Origin: Mycobacterium conspicuum
GTDB lineage: Bacteria; Actinomycetota; Actinomycetes; Mycobacteriales; Mycobacteriaceae
DNA: 64,000 nt
Assembly: GCF_010730195.1 (NCBI RefSeq)
Contig: NZ_AP022613.1
Location: 4,464,001 to 4,528,000, forward strand
Direction: 5' to 3'
How positions within the stretch are numbered: position 1 is the first letter of the stretch; every line of letters begins with the position of its first letter. The position numbers were made by a program, and so were the translations under genes. The notes beneath the pieces were generated by a model. It was given only the letters and a program-made list of their open reading frames with translations. It did not search any database and was not told where the DNA came from. Shown piece after piece: positions 58,124 through 64,000 of the stretch.

Positions 58124-59110
58124 ATGATTGACTTCACCGACCGGGTGGCCGTCGTCACCGGGGCCGGCCGGGGTCTCGGGCGGCTGTACGCGCTCGACCT
58201 GGCCCGCCGCGGTGCCGCGGTGGTGGTCAACGATTTGGGTGGCTCGATGGCCGGCGATGGTTCCGACTCCCGCGTCGCCGACGACGTGGTCGACGAGATC
58301 ACCAGGGCCGGCGGCACGGCGGTGGCCTCGTATGACTCGGTCGACAGCCTGGCCGGCGGCCAGGCGATCGTCGACGCCGCGCTGGACGCCTTCGGTCGGC
58401 TCGACGCCGTGGTCAGCAACGCGGGCATCTTCGGCAGCGTGCCGTTCGAAGACCTCTCGGCGGACGCGTGGGCCCGGATGCTGCGGGTCCATCTCGATGG
58501 CGGCTTTTACCTGGCGCAGCCGGCGTTTCGCGTGATGAAGAACAACGGCGGCGGCAGGTTCGTGTTCATCTCATCGTCGGCCGGGATCTTCGGTCAGCCG
58601 ATGGAGGCGCATTACGCCGCGGCCAAGGCCGGCCTGGTGGGCCTGACGAACGTGATCGCGATCGAGGGTGAGGCGCACGGCATCCTCGCCAATTCGGTTA
58701 TGCCTACCGGCTTCTCGCGCATGGTCACCGAAACCGTCGGGGACGAGAAGTTCCTGGCCGAATCGGGCTTCATGCGGGCGATCCGCCCCGAACTCGTCGT
58801 GCCCCTGGTGACCTTCCTCGCCAGCACCGCCTGCACGTTCACGCATCGGAACTATTCCGCGTCCGCCGGGCGCTATGCTCGCGTGTTCGTCGGCCTGAGC
58901 GAGGGCTGGCTGGCGGAGCTGGAGGACGGTGCGAGCCAACCGACCGCCGAGGACATCGCGGCGCATCTCGAGCAGATCTCCGCGACCGAAAGGTTCATTG
59001 TGCCTACCTCGATCGTCGACGAGGTGCTGGAAGTGTGCGAGCGACGCGGCATCAGCGCGATGCCCGGCAATGCGGAGGTAGCATTCCCGGAACCCCAGCG
59101 CGGACTGTAA
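58124..59110 (+). CDS. SDR related to MFE-2/HSD17B4 (R)-3-hydroxyacyl-CoA dehydrogenases
   Basis: The 328-residue protein opens VAVVTGAGRGLGRLYALDLA, then VVVNDLGGSMAGDGSDSRVA with the Asp that favours NAD and the GDGSD spacer of the multifunctional enzyme type 2 family. The catalytic VFISSSAGIFGQPMEAHYAA contains Ser and Tyr, followed by KAGLVGLTN. The segment GILANSVMPTGFSRM and the C-terminal 90 residues extend beyond a minimal SDR. It likely oxidises 3-hydroxyacyl-CoA in the cluster's beta-oxidation. It is followed nine bases later by the acyl-CoA dehydrogenase gene. Confidence 0.9.
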   Translation: MIDFTDRVAVVTGAGRGLGRLYALDLARRGAAVVVNDLGGSMAGDGSDSRVADDVVDEITRAGGTAVASYDSVDSLAGGQAIVDAALDAFGRLDAVVSNAGIFGSVPFEDLSADAWARMLRVHLDGGFYLAQPAFRVMKNNGGGRFVFISSSAGIFGQPMEAHYAAAKAGLVGLTNVIAIEGEAHGILANSVMPTGFSRMVTETVGDEKFLAESGFMRAIRPELVVPLVTFLASTACTFTHRNYSASAGRYARVFVGLSEGWLAELEDGASQPTAEDIAAHLEQISATERFIVPTSIVDEVLEVCERRGISAMPGNAEVAFPEPQRGL

Positions 59111-59119
59111 GAAAGAACA

Positions 59120-60268
59120 GTGGACTTCTCCTATCCAGCGGAAGTGGAACAGTTCCGCGCCGAGCTGCGCGACTGGCTGTCCGCGAACCTGACCGATGAG
59201 CTCATCGCCGCCCGCCGACCCGCCGGCCGCGACGACGCGGCGTTCGAAACGCTGCGCGGCTGGAACCGGACGATGGCGGACGCGGGATGGGCGGCGGTGT
59301 CCTGGCCCCGCGATTACGGCGGCCGCGGCGCGACGGTCCTCGAGCAGCTGGTCTACACCGAGGAAACCACCCGGGCTCGGGCGCCGATGCCGCTCAACGT
59401 GATTGGGCTGAACAACATCGCGCCCGCGATCATGCAGTACGGCACCGAAGACCAGAAGAAGACGCTGCTGCCCCGCATGATGCGCGCCGACGACATCTGG
59501 TGCCAGGGGATGTCGGAGCCGGAGGCGGGATCTGATCTCGCCTCACTGCGCACGAAAGCGGTGCGGGACGGGGACGAGTTCGTCGTCAACGGCCAGAAGA
59601 TCTGGACCTCGCTCGGGCACCGCGCCGACTGGTGTCAGCTGTATGTGCGCACCGACCCCGATGCTCCCAAGCACCAGGGGATTTCCTGCCTGATCGTCGA
59701 CATGAAGCTGCCCGGCATCGAGGTTCGCCCGTTGGTCACGCTGAACGGCGACGCCGATTTCGCCGAGGTGTTCTTTCACGACGCCCGGGTGCCGGCCAGC
59801 GCGTTGCTGGGTCCGCTGAACGGCGGCTGGGGGGTGGCCACCACCACGCTCAGCCACGAGCGTGCCGGCGCCGCCCGGTTGTACGCCGAGATGCAGGTGC
59901 GGCTCGAAGAGCTGGTGGATGACTTCGCCGCCGCCGACGCCGGTCTGCTCGACGATCCCGTGACGCTGCGCCGCCTTGGTGAAATCGCCGTTCGCATAAA
60001 GTATCTCGAAGTCCTGTGCCAGCGATCGATCTCGGCGACTCTGCACGGGGGTGATCCATTCGGGTCGGCCAGCCTGGCCAAGACCGTGTGGGGTGAAATC
60101 GGGCAAGAACTGGCGGCTTTGGCCTTCGACGTGCTGGGTGACCGTGGTGCTGGCGCGGTGTGGGCCAACTACCGCCTCACGTCGCGCTCGCTGACCATCG
60201 CGGGCGGCACGACCCAGATCAACAAGAACATCACCGCGCAGCGCGTATTGGGGTTGCCTCGAAAATGA
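59120..60268 (+). CDS. Acyl-CoA dehydrogenase, first subunit of a pair
   Basis: The 382-residue protein is a full acyl-CoA dehydrogenase with the MSEPEAGSDLASLRTKAVRD flavin-loop signature. A VNGQKIWTSLGHRADWCQLY beta-barrel segment follows, and the C-terminal end reads SLTIAGGTTQINKNITAQRV. The position usually filled by EGT (catalytic Glu in the medium-chain enzymes) is GGT here, so the base probably lies elsewhere. It begins with a GTG. It is translationally coupled (ATGA) to a second, shorter dehydrogenase, an arrangement seen in the alpha2beta2 heterotetramers of steroid side-chain oxidation in M. tuberculosis. Confidence 0.92.
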   Translation: MDFSYPAEVEQFRAELRDWLSANLTDELIAARRPAGRDDAAFETLRGWNRTMADAGWAAVSWPRDYGGRGATVLEQLVYTEETTRARAPMPLNVIGLNNIAPAIMQYGTEDQKKTLLPRMMRADDIWCQGMSEPEAGSDLASLRTKAVRDGDEFVVNGQKIWTSLGHRADWCQLYVRTDPDAPKHQGISCLIVDMKLPGIEVRPLVTLNGDADFAEVFFHDARVPASALLGPLNGGWGVATTTLSHERAGAARLYAEMQVRLEELVDDFAAADAGLLDDPVTLRRLGEIAVRIKYLEVLCQRSISATLHGGDPFGSASLAKTVWGEIGQELAALAFDVLGDRGAGAVWANYRLTSRSLTIAGGTTQINKNITAQRVLGLPRK

Positions 60269-61353
60269 ACCTCGAACTCACCGAAGAACAAGTGGCGCTG
60301 CGCGACACCACCCGGCGCTTCCTCGCTGAGAAGGCGCCGATTTCGGGCCACGTGCGCCCGTTGCTCGACGATGCCACCGGCACCACCGAAGCGGTGTGGC
60401 GTGGCCTCGCCGACCTCGGCACCACCGGCCTGCTGGTGCCCGAAGACCATGGCGGCGCCGGCATGACGATGGTCGAGGCCGGCGTCATCGCCGAAGAACT
60501 TGGCGCCGCACTGCATCCCGGGCCGTGGTTGTCGACCGCGGTCGCCGCCCCCCGCGCGCTGACCCGCCTTGGCGCCGCGTCGCCCAAGCTGTTGGCCGGG
60601 ATAGCCGAAGGGACGACGATCGCCACCGTCGGCTTCTTGGATGGGGGGAATTCCTCGGTGGTGTCCGACGGGACCGTGCTGCGCGGGGAGATCGGCGCAG
60701 TACCCGACGCCGCAGCCGCCGACGTCTTGCTGATCCTCGCCGAAGATGCCGAAGGCACCGGGCTTTTCGCCGTGCAGGCCGATGCGCCCGGTCTATCGCT
60801 AACGCCCGAACGCGGTATCGATCAGACGCGCAAGGAGTTTCGCGTCGCGCTGGACTCCGTACCCGCCCAGCGGCTGGCCGCGGCTTCGTCGGAGGCCGTG
60901 ACGGCGGTGGTTGACGACTTTCTGATCGCCGCCGCCGCCGACGCGCTCGGCGCGGCGCGGGCGGTCATGGACCTCGCAGTCGAATACGCCAAAGCCAGAC
61001 AACAATTCGGCCAGCTGATCGGCTCGTTTCAGGCGGTCCAGCACATGTGCGTGGACATGTATGAGACCGTCGAGATGGCTCGCAGCGGCGTGATCCACGC
61101 GCTGTGGGCGGCAGATGCCGACCTGCCCGCCGAGGACAGGCACCTGGCGGCGGTGCGCGCAAAGGCGTTCGCCGGGCGGCTGGCCACGGTGGGCGACACC
61201 GCCATTCAGGTGTTCGGCGGCATCGGCTACACCTGGGAACACGACGCTCATCTCTACCTCAAGCGCCTGCTGAGCTGGAGCGCTCTGCTCGGCGGACCCG
61301 ATCGTTACCTCACCGAACTCGGTAAGCACTTGACGGCGAGGGCCAACCGATGA
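60265..61353 (+). CDS. Acyl-CoA dehydrogenase, second subunit of a pair
   Basis: The 362-residue protein starts within the stop of the previous gene. It has an N-terminal helical domain (LELTEEQVALRDTTRRFLAE), a reduced middle domain lacking the SEPxxGSD flavin signature, and a well conserved C-terminal domain. That domain has RQQFGQLIGSFQAVQHMCVD and QVFGGIGYTWEHDAHLYLKR, where Arg, Gln and Gly bind FAD. The combination of one subunit with a flavin loop and another with the FGGIGYTWEHD helix fits a heteromeric enzyme sharing one FAD site. Its stop overlaps the nitroreductase start (ATGA). Confidence 0.92.
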   Translation: MNLELTEEQVALRDTTRRFLAEKAPISGHVRPLLDDATGTTEAVWRGLADLGTTGLLVPEDHGGAGMTMVEAGVIAEELGAALHPGPWLSTAVAAPRALTRLGAASPKLLAGIAEGTTIATVGFLDGGNSSVVSDGTVLRGEIGAVPDAAAADVLLILAEDAEGTGLFAVQADAPGLSLTPERGIDQTRKEFRVALDSVPAQRLAAASSEAVTAVVDDFLIAAAADALGAARAVMDLAVEYAKARQQFGQLIGSFQAVQHMCVDMYETVEMARSGVIHALWAADADLPAEDRHLAAVRAKAFAGRLATVGDTAIQVFGGIGYTWEHDAHLYLKRLLSWSALLGGPDRYLTELGKHLTARANR

Positions 61354-62000
61354 TGGACGCTGATTACCTGCTCAACAACACCCGCTCGGCACGCAAGACA
61401 CTCGATCTGGACGCCTCGGTCGAACTCGCCGATATCCGGGAGTGCCTGCGCGTCGGGCTGCAGGCCGCCAACGGGTCGAATCAGCAGAACTGGCGGTGGC
61501 TGGTCGTCGCCGACCCTGCGGTGCGGGCCGAGATCGCCGAGCTGTACCGCAAGGCCTACCTGCTGCGGGTGGGCGGCGAGCTATTCGCCGACAAGATGCC
61601 GCCCGGCACCGCGGCAACCCGCCTGATGTCGTCGACGGAGTGGCTGGTCGTCAACATGGCGAAGGTGCCCCTGCTGGTAATCCCGTGCTACGAGGCCTAT
61701 TTGCCACGCATCGACGGGGACGAATCGTTTCACCTGGCGACGCTGTACGGCTCGATCTTCCCGCCGGTGTGGAACTTTCAGCTGGCCCTGCACACCCGCG
61801 GCTACGGCACCTGCATCACCACGCTGCACCTGCAGTACGAAGCCGAAGTCCGCCAGCTGCTGGGCATCCCGGACACCTATGTCCAGGGCTGCCTGCTGCC
61901 GGTAGGACGGCTACGCGCCGGGCATACCTTCCGGCCGGCGCTCCGAAAGCCCGTCGAGGAGGTGGTCGCGCTGGACCGTTGGGATGGACCGCCGCTATAG
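61350..62000 (+). CDS. Nitroreductase-family FMN protein
   Basis: The 216-residue protein has the nitroreductase opening NTRSARKTLDLDASVELADI, then LQAANGSNQQNWRWLVVADP for FMN phosphate binding. Later come LYGSIFPPVWNFQLALHTRG and LLGIPDTYVQGCLLPVGRLR. Members reduce nitro groups, quinones or enones with NAD(P)H. In a beta-oxidation cluster a role as an enoate or dienoyl reductase is imaginable but unproven. It is the last gene of the rightward operon, 108 bp before the TetR gene. Confidence 0.88.
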   Translation: MMDADYLLNNTRSARKTLDLDASVELADIRECLRVGLQAANGSNQQNWRWLVVADPAVRAEIAELYRKAYLLRVGGELFADKMPPGTAATRLMSSTEWLVVNMAKVPLLVIPCYEAYLPRIDGDESFHLATLYGSIFPPVWNFQLALHTRGYGTCITTLHLQYEAEVRQLLGIPDTYVQGCLLPVGRLRAGHTFRPALRKPVEEVVALDRWDGPPL

Positions 62001-62056
62001 GATGGGCAGATCACGGCGGTAAGCAGCGCCTTTCTGCGGGGGCGGTTTGATAGCCT

Positions 62057-62074
62057 TTACCAAAGATTTGGTTC
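62057..62074. promoter_or_regulatory. Putative operator of the ACCAAA-N2-TTTGGT type, site D (best copy)
   Basis: TTACCAAA GA TTTGGTTC: a perfect ACCAAA-N2-TTTGGT palindrome, 35 bp upstream of the two-headed TetR gene start. It has the highest score of the five sites, as expected for an autoregulator's own promoter. Confidence 0.65.
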
Positions 62075-62108
62075 GAGGTATTTCCGGCGCTGGGAGGACT
62101 GGCTAGCC

Positions 62109-63401
62109 ATGGCCAAAGCCGATGCCCTGGCCGAGGGCCGACGGTCGACGGCCGGCGGCGCGGACGACGGGACGCGTCGGACCGAGATCCTGCAGACCGC
62201 GGCCTCCCTGATCGCCTCGTCGGGCCTGCGTACCTCGCTGCAGGAAATCGCCGACGCGGCAGGCATTCTCCCCGGCAGCCTGTATCACCACTTCGAGTCC
62301 AAAGAAGCGATCCTCATCGAGCTGATCCGCCGCTACCAGGACGACCTGAATCGCATCGGCCTGGAAGCCCAGGCGAGGCTGGACGAACCCGACGACCGCC
62401 CCGTCTCGGAGAAGATCATCGAGTTGGGTTCGACGATCGCCAGATCCGCGGTGCAGCACCGCGCCGCCCTGCAGATGTCGTTCTACGAAGGGCCGAGCGC
62501 CGACCCCCAGCTCATCAAGCTGACCCGGCAGCAGCCCGTCGCGATCCAGGAAGCCATGCTGCAGACGCTGCGTGCCGGCCGCTGGAGTGGATACATCAAA
62601 CCCGACCTGGACCTGCCCACCCTGGCCGACCGGATCTGCCAGACCATGATGCAGGTCGGGCTCGACGTCATGCGGCACAACTCGCCGACCGACCAGGTGG
62701 CCGGGCTGCTGTGCCGGATCATCTTGCAGGGGTTGGCCGCTCAGCCGGCCACCGACGCGGCGTTGGACCGGTCCGAGGCGTTGGCGGCCGCGACCGAGGT
62801 CGTCAAGACCTGGGCCGACGACAACGAGGCCGATGCCCGCGACAAGGCCGCGCACGTCCGCGCGGTGGCCCGCGCAGAGTTCGGCCGCAAGGGCTATGAG
62901 GCCACCACCATCCGGGATATCGCGGCGGCGGCGGGCCTGGGGACCGGCACCGTCTATCGGGTCATCGGATCCAAGGACGAGCTTCTCGACTCGATCATGC
63001 GGTCCTTCGGCCGCAAGGTCGAGGCCGGCTGGGTCGGCGTGCTGCGCACCGACGCGACACCCGCGCAGAAACTGGACGCACTGAGCTGGGTCAACGTCAA
63101 CGCCCTGGATCAGTTCTCCGACGAGTTCCGAATCCAGCTCGCCTGGATGCGGCAGTCACCGCCGACCGCCAACCCGGGCTGGTCGTACCCCACCCGGCTG
63201 CGTCAGATGAAATCGCTTCTCGCCGAAGGGATCCGGTCGGGCGAGATCCAGATCGGCGCGCCATCGACCGCGATGCTGGCGCGCTGCGTCATCGGGCTGC
63301 AGTGGATACCGGAGAACATCCTGCGCGCCGTCGGCAAACGCGCGGCGCTGATCCATGTGCGCGACACCGTGCTGCGCGGCGCCGCGGTCCGTGACGGCTG
63401 A
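62109..63401 (+). CDS. TetR-family regulator with two helix-turn-helix domains
   Basis: The 430-residue protein contains two TetR DNA-binding domains. The first is at residues 23-70 (RRTEILQTAASLIASSGLRT, IADAAGILPGSLYHHFESKE) and the second at about 243-290 (AVARAEFGRKGYEATTIRDI, AAAAGLGTGTVYRVIGSKDE). Each is followed by its own helical ligand-binding-like region of about 150 residues. It is roughly two usual TetR regulators joined, so one chain could mimic a dimer or bridge two operators. A perfect copy of the ACCAAA-N2-TTTGGT site stands 35 bp upstream. It is the obvious candidate regulator of the cluster. Confidence 0.93.
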   Translation: MAKADALAEGRRSTAGGADDGTRRTEILQTAASLIASSGLRTSLQEIADAAGILPGSLYHHFESKEAILIELIRRYQDDLNRIGLEAQARLDEPDDRPVSEKIIELGSTIARSAVQHRAALQMSFYEGPSADPQLIKLTRQQPVAIQEAMLQTLRAGRWSGYIKPDLDLPTLADRICQTMMQVGLDVMRHNSPTDQVAGLLCRIILQGLAAQPATDAALDRSEALAAATEVVKTWADDNEADARDKAAHVRAVARAEFGRKGYEATTIRDIAAAAGLGTGTVYRVIGSKDELLDSIMRSFGRKVEAGWVGVLRTDATPAQKLDALSWVNVNALDQFSDEFRIQLAWMRQSPPTANPGWSYPTRLRQMKSLLAEGIRSGEIQIGAPSTAMLARCVIGLQWIPENILRAVGKRAALIHVRDTVLRGAAVRDG

Positions 63402-63426
63402 GATCTCGCAAACAGAACCCGGTATT

Positions 63427-63444
63427 GAACCAAAAAACTGTTAC
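63427..63444. promoter_or_regulatory. Putative operator of the ACCAAA-N2-TTTGGT type, site E
   Basis: GAACCAAA AA ACTGTTAC. The left half GAACCAAA is the same as the right half of site D read in reverse, while the right half is weak (4 of 8). It lies 55 bp ahead of the SDR start at 63499 and partly overlaps a separate inverted repeat (63436-63454). Confidence 0.4.
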
Positions 63445-63454
63445 CCATACAGTT
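63436..63454. promoter_or_regulatory. Inverted repeat AACTGT-N7-ACAGTT upstream of the last SDR
   Basis: A perfect six-base inverted repeat with a seven-base spacer, 19 bp in all, centred 54 bp before the SDR start. It differs from the ACCAAA family and may be an operator for a second regulator, or a fortuitous hairpin. Confidence 0.45.
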
Positions 63455-63498
63455 GGGCCAGTAGAACCTCATTGGCGTTGGTTGAGAAGGGGATTTCC

Positions 63499-64000
63499 AT
63501 GTCTATTGTCGATCGGTTGCGCTACGACGGTAAGCGCGCACTGGTTGTCGGCGGTGCGACCGGCATGGGCGCGGCGGCCGCCAAATCGGCCGCCGAACTC
63601 GGCGCCGAAGTCATCGTGCTGGACTACGCGCCGGTGGATTACGACGTCGCCCAGGCGGTGCAGGTCGACCTGCGCGACCCGGCCTCGATCGACGCCGCCC
63701 TCGAGCAGATCAGCGGGCCAATCCACGCCGTGTTCTCCGCGGCCGGGGTGGCCGACGGGACGACCGACCTGCTGAAGATCAACTTCATCGGTCACCGCCA
63801 CCTCATCGACCGGTTGCTGGAAAAGGACCAACTCCCGAACGGCTCGGCGATCTGCTTCATCTCCTCGGTCGCCGGCATGGGCTGGGAAAACGATTTGGAG
63901 TTGATTAACGAGTTCCTGGCGACACCGGACTTCGCCGCGGCGGTGGCCTGGTCGGAGGCCCACGAGGCCGAGGGCATCATCCACTACGGCACCAGCAAGA
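63499..64000 (+). CDS. Short-chain dehydrogenase, 3alpha-hydroxysteroid-dehydrogenase-like; C-terminus beyond the window
   Basis: The frame starts at an ATG preceded by a GAGAAGGGG ribosome site and is open to the right edge (167 complete codons). It has ALVVGGATGMGAAAAKSAAE (Rossmann GGATGMG), VDLRDPASIDAALEQISGPI, and the FSAAGVADGTT segment. The catalytic end FISSVAGMG...HYGTSK shows Ser and YxxxK. The 40-residue insertion between Ser and Tyr (NDLELINEFLATPDFAAAVA) is typical of the 3alpha-HSD/carbonyl reductase-like SDRs found with steroid and terpenoid genes. The upstream gap holds two inverted repeats that suggest regulation with the preceding cluster. Confidence 0.9.
   Translation, partial: MSIVDRLRYDGKRALVVGGATGMGAAAAKSAAELGAEVIVLDYAPVDYDVAQAVQVDLRDPASIDAALEQISGPIHAVFSAAGVADGTTDLLKINFIGHRHLIDRLLEKDQLPNGSAICFISSVAGMGWENDLELINEFLATPDFAAAVAWSEAHEAEGIIHYGTSK

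Noticed and set aside
1..64000. CRISPR arrays, tRNA or rRNA genes, insertion sequences with transposase, prophage genes
   Set aside because: None was recognised on either strand. The only mobile-like signals are the 13E12 copies and the repeats around the DUF559 gene.

Overview
The window is high-GC actinobacterial DNA and almost certainly mycobacterial. It carries an mce lipid-import operon, a PimE-type mannosyltransferase, an MmpL transporter, two 13E12-type HNH proteins, F420-type oxidoreductases and many TetR, SDR, acyl-CoA dehydrogenase and P450 genes. From memory of the M. tuberculosis H37Rv map, about 22-47 kb follows Rv1159A/pimE down to Rv1136 in the same relative order, with extra genes inserted. 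The species cannot be fixed from this sequence alone. No rRNA, tRNA, CRISPR array or insertion sequence was seen, and no gene-free stretch exceeds about 250 bp.

Layout. 0-9.3 kb: a catabolic-looking island with SDR, flavin/F420-type PPOX protein, a lipocalin-like protein of unknown function, a metal-dependent hydrolase, a TetR regulator, an alpha/beta hydrolase, and an operon of aminoglycoside-phosphotransferase-like kinase, Baeyer-Villiger-type monooxygenase and N-acyl-D-amino-acid-deacylase-like amidohydrolase. Three copies of an inverted repeat (TTTACAT-N12-ATGTAAA) mark its promoters. 9.3-22 kb: a 13E12/DUF222 HNH protein, an LLM F420-dependent oxidoreductase, and a complete mce operon (yrbEA, yrbEB, mceA-F, one mce-associated protein, one secreted RsiV-like protein) read right to left. 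22-32.6 kb: pterin dehydratase, pimE, two secreted Ala/Pro-rich proteins, DUF1059, HhH-GPD glycosylase, a second 13E12 copy in inverted orientation, small conserved proteins, a frameshifted O-methyltransferase, a GntR regulator, a sirtuin, and a DUF559-type nuclease bracketed by direct repeats. 32.6-43.3 kb: methyltransferase, TetR, intact mmpL, two tiny ORFs ending in a strong terminator, SDR, alpha-methylacyl-CoA racemase, enoyl-CoA hydratase, two related NAD(P)-binding proteins around a CPBP protease, and a gamma-carbonic-anhydrase-like protein.

43.3-46.0 kb: a compact three-gene operon of type III polyketide synthase, ICMT-like methyltransferase and FAD-dependent oxidoreductase. It matches the logic of the Streptomyces srsABC phenolic-lipid operon. 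46.0-64.0 kb: a large catabolic cluster. One arm (54.8 to 46.0 kb) encodes a periplasmic-binding-fold protein without a signal peptide, an AveC-like spirocyclase, SDR, P450, aldehyde dehydrogenase, esterase-like hydrolase, thiolase and enoyl-CoA hydratase. A second arm encodes a MoxR/CbbQ-type AAA+ ATPase and a VWA protein. The rightward arm encodes a SnoaL-like protein, a hydroxyacyl-CoA-dehydrogenase-like SDR, two paired acyl-CoA dehydrogenases, a nitroreductase, a TetR protein with two DNA-binding domains, and an SDR that runs off the window.

Five promoter-proximal copies of a degenerate ACCAAA-N2-TTTGGT palindrome lie in front of the arms of this last cluster. That suggests one regulon, probably under the two-headed TetR protein. 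Together these genes would oxidise an alkyl chain to the acid and run beta-oxidation on the CoA ester, but no acyl-CoA ligase is present.
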